Part shown: in pieces, positions 32,001 through 43,060 of the stretch
Layout of the letters: every line of letters begins with the position of its first letter
Numbering within the stretch: position 1 is the stretch's first letter
Source: Episyrphus balteatus
Lineage: Eukaryota; Arthropoda; Insecta; Diptera; Syrphidae
Reading direction: 5' to 3'
DNA length: 64,000 bases
NCBI RefSeq assembly: GCF_945859705.1
Contig: NC_079134.1
Location: forward strand, 81,994,275 to 82,058,274
Notes under the pieces: generated by a model
Database searches by the model: none
What the model was told of the DNA's origin: nothing
The model's input: only the letters and a program-made list of their open reading frames with translations
Position numbers and translations under genes: made by a program

Positions 32001-32829
32001 TATCGTTCGTCTTTGGCTCGCTCAAATCGATTGAAGTTGTTAAGAAAAAAACGATTTTATATGAAAAAATGATTTTTTCCTTCACTTATTATTTCGCAGC
32101 TTCTTTACTAAGTGTTCAATTCCAACAAATATAATAATCCAGTCAAATAAGGGTTTAACCTCGGAATGAATGTTAGTAGAAATTTTTTTTGCTCAATATC
32201 TTCCTTTTGCCATTTTATAACATATCTCAAAAGTCTAGAAAAATCTCATGTCCGCTTGTCGCGATTTCAAGGTCAAATCGTGAAATGGAGATTTTCAAAA
32301 TTAGCAAAAATAGGCTATGGTATTATATACACATATGATACATGATTTCAAAAAAACCCTAAAAAAAATCTTATGTCCGCAAGTCCTATTTTTCTTGGAT
32401 TGAAAATAAGGTGCAGATTTTAAAAAATTAATAAGAAAAGTTTAAATTTTTATATGTATGCCAACATAAGCGACATGATTTAAAGGTATTTTTTAACTTT
32501 TATTCCAACAAAACTCACAAACAAGTCAACTTGACCATCCCTGAAAAGTAATGCACCTTATTCATGTTGATCTGACACAAATATCTAAAGTGTAGTTTTT
32601 CAATTTTTTAAAATCTGCACCTTATTTTCAAACCAAGAAAATTAAGACTTGCGGACATGAGATTTTTTTAGATTTTTGAGGGTAGTTAAAGAATATCCAA
32701 ACAAAGATTAAAATGAAAAAATTAGCCTATTAGCACTTATTCCTAAGATGAACAAGAATCTTCTTTAGTGCATATCCTAAAATTTGCCCCTCCATCAAAA
32801 AATACCATTATTTCGTAGGTAGGTATATA

Positions 32830-34312
32830 TCGTCGCTATGCTGCCAAAACGCACTAAGTCATATTTTAAGGATTTTTAGATTTAAATGTAAAACAGTTCA
32901 GAATGATGATATCGATCTAGTAAAATACCACACTAAGAAATATTTGGCGTACTTTATGAATTATTTGAGGTATATTTTTGCACGAAGTCAGAAAAAATAA
33001 CTTTAATACAGGCACAACGCACTAAGTTGACTTAGTGCTTTTTACCTGTAACGCAAAAAAAATTAAATCAGTACCAGTTTATAGCAAGAGAAAGCATTAA
33101 TGAGACTTAGTTCATTTTTCCTGTCTTCAAAACAACATTTTTAAATTTGAAAAATGACTTACAAAGTATCTTGTGAGGTAAATGTAAGAAAAAAGCGGTC
33201 AAATGTAAATAGATTAATACAAATTATAAGTTTATCAGCGAGTAAAGACGACTTGAATTTTCTATATGAATCTTAATAACCTTTTAAAAATGAATTAGAA
33301 TTCTCGTTCTTAACTGGCTTCAAATTAAATGTTTTCGATACGAAAAAAAAATAAACCGGGAATACTTCAAACTTAATATGAATTTGACCACAATTTTCGA
33401 AACTTGAACGTTTTAAGAATTTTCGAAGAGGGAGAAATACTGTTCCTAATTATCTGCCGGTTAAAAAATGGCCAAGACTGTACAGGGTACACCGAACCTC
33501 TTAAATTAGCACAACTAGGAGAAAGACCTGATTGATATATGAGGTGTTCAGAGTAATAATGGGTTACGTCAATTTAAAATTTGTGCATTATTTTGAACTT
33601 TGAAAAGCCTTTTCTCAAGAACTAAAGGAACTTTTGAAATAAAGGTTTCACAGATTTCTTTCTTGTATATTATTTTATGTAGAACAAAACCCTTAATTTA
33701 AAAGACCTTTAAAAATCCGACTTATGTATAGAGAAGTGGACTTCACCCTTTATTATTATGAACGCCTCATTTGTAAGAAAGGTGTTATTCCTGAAATTTT
33801 TCATTCTTGGTTTTCATCATTACCATCAAAATGTTAGACAAAAGATTTCCTTCCAGAACTAGATGTATTAGATGGAAGAGATTATTTTAAATTGCTTCCA
33901 TTTTTAAAGCCTTCTTTTAATAGTTACTTGTTTTTAATTCTTCTACGTTGTAAAATTTCTGATTGAACTAGGTATAATTGAGATTTTGTCTTTACTTTTG
34001 TGCTATAATGTTGTTTCCTTTAACTTTATATGCCAAAAAAGTATTCATTACGAACAAATAATTGCAAATCATTACAGGTAAAAGGCACTAAGTCATGGCT
34101 TTTTCTACTTATGTTCACATAATTATCATTTTTGTTATTCAAAAACCAAAAAAGTTTTTGGAAACTAATGTCAAAATGTTGAGTTTGTGTTTAAAGTGAT
34201 TATCTGACAAATAACAGTTATCATTGAATTTTCACAAGAGAAATAATCTTAAAAATCGATTTACTCAAAACTATGTTTTTTGACTTAGTGCATTTTGGCT
34301 GCATAGCAACGA
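32830..34312. mobile_element. 1.48-kb TIR transposon nested in foldback B
   Basis: The ends TCGTCGCTATGCTGCCAAAA (32830) and TTTTGGCTGCATAGCAACGA (34312) are inverted, extending inward to CGCACTAAGTCA/TGACTTAGTGCA. Copy A of the foldback preserves the uninterrupted site (GTAGGTATATATATTTTTTG, minus strand, about 7594-7613), which fixes the boundaries. CACTAAGTCA-type motifs recur subterminally near 33015-33045 and 34085-34095, as transposase-binding repeats would. No long coding frame; non-autonomous. The target duplication is AT-rich (TATA) and not exactly resolved. Confidence 0.85.
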
Positions 34313-34462
34313 TATATTTTTTGTAATGGATTGTTTTGATTTTTAATAATGATGGATTCTAAAATCTTCATGCAAAATTTGGTTCATCTACCATAACTTT
34401 TAAGGGTTTTTCGGCAGTAGGTTTGCAACTGTTATAATAATATGAGTTGACAGATGAAAAAC

Positions 34463-35431
34463 AGATAAATTTCCCATAAGCTGTTGCATTTCGGGTGCCT
34501 TTTGTCTATAACAAGAGATGCACCTATGCAGTTGATGTTTGACGCTGCGCCTTATCTGGCCAATCAAGTATTTCTGCCGAATGAAGTTTATCATTTGCTG
34601 CATACCGCCATGAAAAGTATTTTTGTGAGCATCTTGAACCACCAACCTTGTTAAATGGTGGTTGTTTTGAACAAGTATTGGATACTGTGCATTGTTAGGT
34701 AGAAGAGAATTTTCTAAACGCCCTCCTACTCGGAGAATCCCAACAACATCGATGAATGGATTCAAAGCACGTAAGTGTTTAGGGAGTCGTTTGTGTTTGA
34801 TTTGTTCGATTTCATTCTCGAACATTTCCTTTTGTGCCGCTTTAATATAACAAGTGAGCCAAATCCAATTCCCATGCTTGTAATGGGCCATTGATAATGC
34901 CGTAAAACTTAGGTCGACATTTGATGATAAAATGAACCGAAGTAGCAAAGACTCGTACGACCTTGAGGAGACTCGAAGAGTTGAGGATAGCCTGGAGCAC
35001 ATTACCGCTATCTATTAAGTGAGTGGCAAGGACCTTGATGGATCGACGTTCTTCTTCAGGATCAACTTCGGCAGGCTGAGTTGGAGACTCGAAATTCCAT
35101 TGGGAACGCAGAAATTCAGGACCAAACCACCAATTGTCCAACCCTTGAATCTCCGATGGAAAGATACCTCTGGACGCCATATCGGCTGGGTTATGATGCG
35201 TTGCAACATGTCCCGAGCAATCGATACCAGAAAGCCGCTGAATTTCCGATACACGTTTGGAAACGTAAGTGTTTCACTTCGCGGGCATAGCTCGTATCCA
35301 GGCCATAGCAATAGTGGAATCTGTCCAAGCGTACATCTTTACATCGGGAATGCCCAAAACCTCTTTGGTGTATTGCAATAATTGTGCTAGTAAAACTGCA
35401 CCACAGAGTTCAAGGCGAGGAAGCGTTATAG
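34463..35431 (-). pseudogene. Captured internal piece of BEL pol inside foldback B
   Basis: Nearly identical to 29919-30889 (RNase H end plus integrase zinc region), differing by a 2-nt deletion near 34846 and a handful of substitutions. Both edges are sharp: outside them the sequence is foldback arm. The piece includes neither LTR nor a complete domain. It carries the same TGA and the same integrase zinc motif as its source but is frameshifted at the 2-nt deletion. Confidence 0.9.
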
Positions 35432-35685
35432 GACTTGCGGACATGAGATTTTTTTAGGGTTTTTTGAAATCATGTATCATATGTGTATATAATACCATAG
35501 CCTATTTTTGCTAATTTTGAAAATCTCCGTTTCGCGATTTGACCTTGAAATCGCGACAAGCGGACATGAGATTTGTCTAGACTTTTGAGATATGTTATAG
35601 AATGGCAAAAGGAAGATATTGAGCAAAAAAAATGTCTACTAACATTTACTCCGAGATTTACCCCTTTTTACTCCTTATTTGACTG

Positions 35686-35944
35686 TATTATAAGCTTAAA
35701 AGTTTTTTCTTGGAATTATCTTACACGTGAAAGCCTAAAAATATTTAATATATTTTTTTTTTAATGTTTCAAAAACCTCTAAAAATTCAAATTTCTTCGA
35801 TTTCTTCCTATATTTTGAGCGAGCCAAAGATATTAATTAAAATGAAAATTGTAAACACAGCATTTAATTTTGATAAGCAATGCAACTTTTAAAAGCTATT
35901 ACATTTGAAAATTCCATACTTTAGCATTTTGACACACCCTAATA
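35686..35944. other. Short unassigned stretch between foldback B and BEL protease
   Basis: AT-rich. The BEL protease frame runs into it and loses similarity at about 35945, so BEL sequence was deleted or replaced here. Confidence 0.4.
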
Positions 35945-36293
35945 TATATGCCTGTATGGTAATCTCGAATGTCGAATGGCGGGATGCAAGATGTAAATCG
36001 ACGGAGAATTGCGTTTTGCCACTGCTGACTAACCCTAACGCAGACAACTCGACAAAGGTACGCCGCTTTTCCAGCTTCAGCAGTTGTGCAGCGGATTCCG
36101 TGATGAATGAAGTTTCTGAGCCGGTGTCAATCAGAGCACGTAAGAGGCGAATTCTGCCGTCTGCATCTCGGGCCTTCACAACTGCTGTTGCCAGAAGCAC
36201 ATGGTGAGTTTGCACGTGACCATGCGAGGTTTGGTAATTAAAAGTTTGTGTGGATTGGAGTTCTTCATCTACCGTTGGCTGGAACTCAGGTGA
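35945..36293 (-). pseudogene. BEL/Pao protease
   Basis: The minus-strand frame has HHVLLATAVV followed by RALIDTGSETSFITESAAQL with the catalytic Asp-Thr-Gly. It then has LSALGLVSSGKTQFSVDL, the BEL/Pao protease plan. It is cut at both ends: at 36294 by a TIR element with a GTAC target duplication, and near 35945 by unrelated sequence. Confidence 0.85.
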
Positions 36294-36898
36294 GTACACT
36301 CAAAAAATTTATTAGTAAAACGGCTACGAATGGCATTCGTAACAAAAATATTCGTGCATTGTACTCATATTCGTAAAATACACGCAGTATTCGTGCAGTA
36401 GAAAATTTACGAATGCATTAGTAAAATTTTACGAATAACTGTAGTAATATCCACGAATTTATTCGTTCAATGTACTAATTTTATTCGTAAACAAAAATTA
36501 AACAACTTTTATTAGTACATTGTACGAATTATTGCGTACATATAACTAATAACATTCGTAAATTCTTCGTACGAATGCATTCGTAATTTCTTGCATTGTA
36601 TTCGTAGTATTTACTAATAAATTCGTACTATTTACTAAGTAAATACTAATATTCGTAGAGAAATTTATTCGTAGGGTGCCTGTACGCATTATTCGTAGAA
36701 TATACGAATAATTCGTTGATTTTTAAACCGAAATATCCGTTATTTGTTAAACGTTTTCCATTCCTAAATACCATAAAAAATGTTAGTTGGAATACGCGCG
36801 TCGTCGATGGCAGAACATTTATATTAAATGGAAAATATAATTTCATAAAATAAATATATTTAAGAAATACAAAGTTTGTAAAAATAGTTTACTTTCGT

Positions 36899-36903
36899 TC
36901 AGT
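36899..36903 (+). promoter_or_regulatory. Candidate initiator (TCAGT)
   Basis: TCAGT, the core of the arthropod initiator, lies 72 nt before the ATG of the candidate spliced gene. No clear TATA box precedes it. The match is short and could be chance. Confidence 0.25.
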
Positions 36904-36974
36904 GCGGAAAAAAAAGTGCTTGTAGTTTAGCAGTGGTGTAAATCATTGTTTAACTTAAATTTTACTATCTATAC

Positions 36975-37393
36975 ATGAAGTATTTACAAAACCGAGGAAC
37001 GACTGAACAACTACAATTACAACAAAAACCAGGTGAGTAATTTTAGTTTAAAATTAATTAAATCATTATACTTTATGGCATAGGTGTATGAAACACAAGT
37101 GTTATAATAACATAATATACAGGTTATTTCATTAATCATAACTTATTTTATGACTTTTCGTTTTAGAACATTCTTTCAAGATTGGCATAGGGAATTTATC
37201 AACAATCAGCTTTACCAATGGCAAATGGCGGCCCATATCACTTCAAAGTTACTGGTGCTTTTCTAAAAATATTTATTGTAAGTATAGACATTTTTTCGAG
37301 CAATTTTCAATGCTAATTGTTTGTATATTTTCAGTGGCCTTCCATAACACAGAATATGAACACCGTGGAATATATATGTGGTATAATATTTAA
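36975..37393 (+). CDS. Candidate three-exon small gene inside the TIR element
   Basis: Exon 1 36975-37032 (ATG; 19 codons + 1 nt), donor GGTGAGT; exon 2 37167-37277 (111 nt), acceptor TTTTAG, donor GTAAGT; exon 3 37335-37393, acceptor TTTTCAG, stop TAA 37391-37393. The phases (1, then 1) fit, giving 75 codons with no internal stop. Introns are 134 and 57 nt, usual for insects. Exon 1 is Gln-rich; exon 2 has NGKWRPISLQSYW. I recognise no family. An alternative last exon from 37507 (acceptor ATTTCAG), joined at a weak donor in exon 3, also stays open to 37576. This may be a captured host-gene fragment or an element-specific gene. Not validated by expression. Confidence 0.45.
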
Positions 37394-37982
37394 GATCAAA
37401 AAAACATTCATTATATTTTTATAAATGTGAAAAATTAATGCAATATATTTTTATAGTTTGAAGTACAGTTTTGCTTGTTTAATTATTTCAACAATTCATA
37501 TTTCAGGAAATTTCAAGAACAAAATTCAATGGCTGAAAGTTCTACAATGAATAACATTCGTACAATATACGAATAGCACTGTATAATGTACGAATTATTA
37601 GTAAAGCCATTCGTAAATATTACAATGCTATTCGTACAATATACGAATACTACTGTAAAATGTACGAATGAATCAGAAAAGCATTAGTAAATACTACAAA
37701 TTATTCGTACAATCTACGAATAGGAATGTAAATCTACTAATAGTATTCGTACAATATACGCATGATTTTCTACGAATACTAATAAAATATTTGTAAAAGT
37801 ACTAATAAACGTGCATTTTACGAATAATATTCGTGGCTGAAAACCACGAATAAAATTCGTAGAATGTACGCAGTTATTAGTACTATTTACACATGAAATT
37901 TTTTGAGTGTACGTGTTGACAGAAGCCTAGAATGTGTTGGAACCGGTAGGTCTTGACTGAGAAGCTATTCCAGCTGTCCCAG

Positions 37983-38709
37983 CTATCTTAACCATATCAG
38001 CACGATGTCCCATGAAGACACTGGTACTCTCATGTTCTCAAGAGCATGGACACACTCTCTGGTGGTATACAAAAAGTCCCTAATAAACGAAGCAGTTTCC
38101 CGTGGCAAGGAGTGTTGACCAAAAAGGGCTTGCATCTGAATGTGCACCAGAATGCGTTTATGGTCATACCTCTCCTCCAAAAGCTTCCAAGCTTTATCAT
38201 AGCTTGCAGCCTCCCCCGACAGATTTTGCAAGAAACGATGAGCATCCCCAACTAAACAAGATTGCAAAAAATGTAGCTCGCCAAGCCACATACAACCCAT
38301 CAAGTTTAAGCAAATCTATTCTTGGCAATCGAATAGATGTATGTGATGATAAAGCCGCTGAAAAGTTTGTCCGAGCCATCGTTTTTGCATCATTTGAAGA
38401 AACCGACTTCGCCCTTTCCAATGCCTCAACCAACTCTGCCTCATATTCTAAAAAGATTTCGTATATCTGGTCGTACACCACTAGCAAATCTTCTTTTTTC
38501 AAGCTTTCATCCAACTTGCCCCCACCGATGATTGCCTCGTGGTAGACATTGGACGAAGCCATATCAGCCTCGAGCTTAGCAAGACGAACTGAGGAGTATG
38601 TTGCAGTTTTGCGCTCTTTAGGGGCTTTTCTGAAATTCAAAAGATCCTTACTTATCTTGGTGAGAATTCTTTTTTGTAACTCCCCATATTTATAACGATG
38701 AAAAGACAA
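37983..38709 (-). pseudogene. gag: BEL/Pao gag
   Basis: From an ATG at 38709 the frame runs through an acidic coiled-coil-like region and reaches SIRLPRIDLLKLDGLYVAW, the start of the DUF1759-type capsid domain. A frameshift near 38250-38300 moves to the frame with LVGDAHRFLQNLSGEAASYDKAWKLLEERYDH, the rest of that domain. The C-terminal half, with the expected zinc knuckles, is not seen before the GTAC-flanked element at 37908. The protein would have packaged the element's RNA. Confidence 0.85.
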
Positions 38710-38739
38710 GTTTATAACACGTACAACGACTTACTGCTT

Positions 38740-38798
38740 GACTGCTGCTACTGCTTGCTTGCTGCTACTGCTGCTGCTTGCCTGCTGGCCTGCTGCTG

Positions 38799-38855
<57 letters not shown>

Positions 38856-38890
38856 CTACTGCTGCGGCTGCTATTGCTGCTGTTGCTACT
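38740..38890. repeat. Impure (CTG)n/(CAG)n array in the BEL leader
   Basis: About 150 bp of CTG/CTACTG/CTTGCTG triplets on the plus strand, with the purest run at 38803-38842. On the BEL coding strand it is CAG-rich and lies between the 5' LTR and the gag start. Open frames across it (poly-Ala, poly-Leu, poly-Cys) are repeat artefacts. Confidence 0.9.
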
Positions 38891-38925
38891 AGGGCTCCGC
38901 TGACGTTTGTAGAAAAGACGATGCA

Positions 38926-39405
38926 CCGACGAGGTATTTAGCGAAATTTATTATTAAAATCGCGTTTATTTAAATTTTAATTGAAATTTTAAATTAAATT
39001 CGAATTATAATGTTTGAAATAATGATTGTACAGAACCACTGTGAGGGTCTATTAAATTAAAAAAATTTTTTTTTTTAAATTGAAACACACTGCACACATA
39101 AAATTGTTTTAAGTTCAATTAAAGGCTCGAAGGACCAAATGTTTAATCACTCTAGAAATTTTGTTTAAATTTTATATAAAAAAGGATTGATAAAAAGACT
39201 TTGAAAATAAAACGCAACCACTTTGTTTGTAAGTAAAAAATCGTTATAAGTTTTATTTTTAGTCATGAGACCTATCGTACAGCCGATTTGTACAATCCAT
39301 CATCAACTTTATTAGGTTTAAAAAAATTGCTCAATAGTGGAACGTATTTTATATAGCATTGCCCAATGCATAATTTTAGTACTATAATTTACTACTTTAG
39401 TACGA
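38926..39405 (-). repeat. BEL 5' LTR
   Basis: It matches the LTR at 15268-15765 end to end. On the minus strand it carries ATGCATTGGGCAATGCTATATAAAATACG (TATA motif) near its start and finishes CTCGTCGGTGCA, from where the leader leads to gag. Its start is placed where the two copies diverge (GTAC, about 39405), so that edge is approximate. Confidence 0.7.
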
Positions 39406-39409
39406 ACCG

Positions 39410-39957
39410 GAAATTTGTGAAATCACTTCCGAATTTTCCGAAATTGATCATTTTTACAAAAATATGGATGATGAGGATGCAATGCAAAGGGAAATAGTTT
39501 CAGACCCATATATTTCCACAGAGTTGGCAGCAATGAGATATTTTGTTGGATATGTGGCATTTATGTGAATATGTGGCATTATATAAAAATTAAATTTGCA
39601 AGGAATGTGAAGGAAGACGAAGTTTTGACTTGCGGCATTGAAATGTTTATTTTCGCAAAAAACTATTCACAAAATTATTCTGATTTTGGAAATTTGTTCT
39701 ATCAGATGATTTTTATAATATCTTTAGGACACACATAACCATATTCCGAAAAACTTTCGAAGAAGAAAAAAATATAGAAGAAACAATAATTTCAAGATGC
39801 TTAGGAGAAAGGAACTTAACAAATATTTCATGCTTCCTTCACAGAACTAAAGCACTTGATTTCTTATTATTAGTATTATTAAGAAAACATTGTGTGTGGG
39901 TATCAAAACAATTTGTTAAAAGTTCAAAAGAAGAGGTGAAAATATTGGGAGCTTGAA
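39410..39957 (+). pseudogene. Transposase-like C-terminal remnant (P/THAP group?)
   Basis: The frame from 39410 has ELAAMRYFVGYVAF, resembling the alanine-rich A-x-R-Y-x-x-G-Y-x-A motif near the C-terminus of P-element/THAP9-type transposases. It stops at about 39567. After a shift, an 80-residue open stretch (39708-39957, ending KSSKEEVKILGA) continues, and AATAAA follows at about 40141. No catalytic residues can be placed. It may be a relative of the fragment at 28866-29745, of which it would be the opposite end. Confidence 0.4.
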
Positions 39958-40137
39958 GTAAAGACGACTGCCTCGAGCTGAAACTTCGTCTTAGCCAAAG
40001 TTTTGTTCTAATCAAAATGGACTTATTTTGTTGAAACAATATTCTGAAAAGCAAACATGTAGGTAACCAATGATTAAATGAGAAGATAAAGGAAGAAACT
40101 TCTGTTTACATAATTTTTCTTATCTTTGTACTGTACA

Positions 40138-40146
40138 TTCAATAAA
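40138..40146 (+). terminator. Candidate polyadenylation signal
   Basis: CAATAAAC lies about 180 nt after the stop of the transposase-like remnant and is followed by AT-rich sequence. Confidence 0.3.
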
Positions 40147-40164
40147 CAATTTTAAACAAAATTA

Positions 40165-41089
40165 AATTCACCATGTACTTGCTCTTGTACTTCAAAGTAC
40201 TTATAAGTACATATCGAGGGCACAAAACCAAAACCACGAATCTGCAAGATTGTACGTTCGAGAAAAACTTCTTCAACGTTTTGGAAGCTCATGCAATCTT
40301 ATTTAAACACGTCCAACGGAAATTGATAGTTAAGGCTTCAAGGCAAAAGTTGGAGGATTAGTATGGATGCAGTGAATAGAGGGACCGATAACAAGTAAAA
40401 TGATGCATTAAAGTGAAAATGTCCAAAAATGCAGATTCACGGTTTTGGCGTTGTGCCGACGATATGTTAATCATTAAAAATGTAAATTTTTTGAAGATAC
40501 CTATATATCCTGTATAAATATACTATATACCTACCTATGTATTTACATATTGATCTAACCATTGACGAGGATTTGGGGAAGAGCTGACCTTTACTTTTTT
40601 TTAATCATAATTCCACTATCCACATTTCGTAAGAAAAAAAAAATAAGAATGCAGTTTTAATAGAATCACTTACAGCACTAAACAAACTTAATTTAATCAA
40701 AATCTTAAGCCATTTTCAAGGACATTACAATTCCCTAGATACTCAAAAATCTTGTATGGGATTTACAAAACAAAAAAAAAAAAAAAAACAACCATGCATA
40801 TTACGAAAAAATCATCCATACCAATTTTCAACAAAATCCTTGCACCCGTTTACAGCGTTGCCAGATTCCCCGATTTTTCGTATCTCTCCCGATTTTTTGA
40901 GCTATTTACGATTGCCCGATTTTATGTTTAAAAGTTAGGTTTTCTCCCGATTTTCAACTCAAAAAAGTATGTGCAATGCACATTGTGCATAGGTACCTTA
41001 ACACCGTCACTTTTTTAATAGAAACATATAAAATTTTATTTTAAAGTTGGCAGAACTTCACGCAGAACTTTTAAAAATTCCTTTCGTTT
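40165..41089. other. Mixed repeat fragments, no gene
   Basis: ATGTACTTGCTCTTGTACTT (40172) matches the head of the Helitron-like repeat. At 40860-40950 the motif CCCGATTTT recurs several times, as it also does at 55270-55325. A run of 19 A lies near 40775. No protein-coding evidence. Confidence 0.4.
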
Positions 41090-41240
41090 AATTGGTTTTC
41101 TTTTTTAATAATAGTTGTTGGTTTAGATCTACAGTACCTTGCCATATTATTAGTTGCTGAATTTTTAAAGTTCTTGTCGAAATATCTCAAATTTTGTTTT
41201 GTCTCATTTACTTACACTTATCATGTAGATACGGATTGAC
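41090..41240 (-). repeat. Inverted partial copy of the 50.2-kb repeat
   Basis: CAGTACCTTGCCATATTATT and ACTTACACTTATCATGTAGA match the reverse complement of 50170-50330 in the same order. A block around CCGTGGGC is missing. Confidence 0.7.
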
Positions 41241-41508
41241 TAAAAAAAAGTTAAAGAATTGATACTTTTTCATAAAAAATAACGTACAAAAGGGGAAAAG
41301 CTCCAAAAGCCGTTTTCTATGGAATTAATGCCTAGAAAATTACCAGGCCCGTCTAATACTTAAATTTTTGTATGGAGGAATAACGTGACATTCATAACTT
41401 CATGACAAGGACCCCATCTTGCATAAAATGCACATCAATAACATATACCAACATAGTACCACAAATATTAGCAAAATAATTTAAAAAACTAAACATAAAC
41501 ATATAATC

Positions 41509-42092
41509 CAGTCAAATAAGGGTTTCACCTCGGAATGAATGCTAATAGAAATTTTTTTTTGCTCAATATCTTCGTTTTGGCATTCTATAACATACCTCAA
41601 AAGTCTAGAAAAATCGAATGTCCGCGAGTCGCGATTTTCAAGGTCAATGCGCGAAAAGAGATTTTCAAAATTAGCAATAATAGACAATGGTGATGCCAAT
41701 GAGATTTCTTTAGATTTTTGACATAAGATATAGAATATCCAAACAAAGATAGAAGCAAAAAAATTAGCCTATTAGCACTAATTCCAAGATTGTACCAGGA
41801 TGCTTTTTAGTGCATATCCTAAAATTTCCCCTTTTTTCAAAAAATACCAATTTTTCATAGATATGAATGAAGACATGTATCATACCTATGTGTATATAAT
41901 ACCATTGCCTATTATTGCTAATTTTGAAAATCTCCTTTCGCGCATTGACCTTGAAAATCGCGACTCGCGGACATCAGATTTTTCTAGACTTTTGAGGTAT
42001 GTTATAGAATTCCAAAACGAAGATATTGAGCAAAAAACATTTCTATTAACATTCATTCCGAGATTTACCCCTTTTTTCACCTTATTTTACTG
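41509..42092. mobile_element. Foldback transposon copy C (584 bp, internally deleted)
   Basis: It starts CAGTCAAATAAGGGTTTCAC and ends CACCTTATTTTACTG with the same two distinct ends as copies A and B. The arms contain TCGAATGTCCGCGAGTCGCG and its inverted partner near 41956. Most of the interior seen in copy A is gone. Confidence 0.85.
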
Positions 42093-42097
42093 TATTA

Positions 42098-42701
42098 CAG
42101 TAGATGACGGATATAAGAAAGTCTCATATAAGAAAAACACGCATATAAGACAGACATTTCAAAACACCATGCACATTCTCATTAAATTGTGTGTTAAATT
42201 TACCTCATATAAGAAAAACGTTTAAAAGAAAAACACTAATATAATAAACCTATTCTGATATAAAATCTCATTCACTACATAGAAATTTAAACGTCTATAA
42301 GAAAGTCTCCAGTATATAAACATGCAAATGATGCAAAGTGTAACTTCCACAAAATTTCTAAATCCAGCCTCATTGAGTTGCCAAAAATTGACAAACTGAG
42401 GATGAGCAAGAAAGAAAAAAACGCCCACACATTGTTTGTGTTCGTTTGTTGTGGTTCAAAAATGTCATCTAAGAAAAGAAATACATTTTCTATAAAAACG
42501 AAACAAATATGCTATGACTTATAATAGAAATTTTATTTCTTATATGCAATTTGTATTTACATAAGAAAATTTCTTTCTTATATATATTTTATTTATATAA
42601 GAAATTTTCTTTCTTATATACACTTTTTTTCTATAAGAAAACACGGATATAAGAAAGGAATTCTCTGATTTTTTGGACTTTCTTATATCCGTCATCTACT
42701 G
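42098..42701. mobile_element. 604-bp mariner-like MITE (TA target)
   Basis: CAGTAGATGACGGATATAAG (42098) and its exact reverse complement ending at 42701 are flanked by TA on both sides, the Tc1/mariner pattern. Motifs ATATAAGAAA are repeated throughout, including a small hairpin near 42530-42640. It lies only 5 bp from the end of foldback copy C. Confidence 0.85.
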
Positions 42702-42702
42702 T

Positions 42703-43060
42703 ACTATGTTTTAAAACAAACAACAATATACAAAATATACTAAAACCAAAAACAGAAACAAAATTCTACTCCAGCGTCTACAAATTAAAATGCAATGATT
42801 GCAACAAATTTTACATCGGACAAACGGGTAGAACCTTTGAAGAAAGATTCAAAGAACATAAACCCAAACCAAACACCAGATCTGCATACGCATTACATTT
42901 AATAGAACACAATCATAACTACACAGACATTGAAACTAACTTACAAACATTACATATATGCAAAAAAGGCAGAATTCTTGACGCGACGGAAGAATTTGAA
43001 ATTTTACAAAGCTTACAGACAAGAACAGGGCAATATACTAAACAACAAACTTACAATTAA
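42703..43060 (+). pseudogene. Penelope-like element: GIY-YIG endonuclease domain
   Basis: The open reading from 42708 to a stop at 43058-43060 has the PLE linker KTNNNIQN, then FYSSVYKLKCNDCNKFYIGQTGRTFEERFKEH: a GIY-YIG variant with the CxxC and YIGQTGR motifs typical of Penelope-like retroelements. It is followed by YALHLIEHNH. The catalytic Arg (FEERF) and a late Glu are present. The reverse transcriptase is absent, cut by the mariner-like MITE at 42701. Confidence 0.85.

Larger units (their letters stand above)
32140..35685. mobile_element. Foldback transposon copy B, with two internal acquisitions
   Basis: It starts CAGTCAAATAAGGGTTTAAC (32140) and ends TCCTTATTTGACTG (35685). The arms (32140-32829 and 34313-34462 plus 35432-35685) match copy A. 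Inside lie a 1.48-kb TIR transposon (32830-34312) and a 969-bp piece of BEL pol (34463-35431). The whole sits inside the BEL element between its protease and RT parts, so the foldback jumped into an older BEL. No transposase frame. Confidence 0.85.
36298..37908. mobile_element. TIR element with GTAC target duplication and TACGAAT arrays
   Basis: GTAC at 36294-36297 and 37909-37912 flanks inverted ends ACTCAAAAAATTT (36298) and AAATTTTTTGAGT (37908). For about 380 bp at the left and 350 bp at the right, the heptamer TACGAAT or its complement ATTCGTA recurs every 10-30 bp, mixed with ATTAGTA. The core (36720-37540) lacks the motif and contains a candidate three-exon gene. No transposase is recognisable. 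A 4-bp target duplication is known for some cut-and-paste families (for example Chapaev), but the ends match none I can name. It sits in the BEL gag-protease region. Confidence 0.85.

Noticed and set aside
38698..38941. Open frames rich in Cys, Leu or Ala
   Set aside because: They are translations of the CTG/CAG repeat in three frames and lie in the leader of the BEL element.
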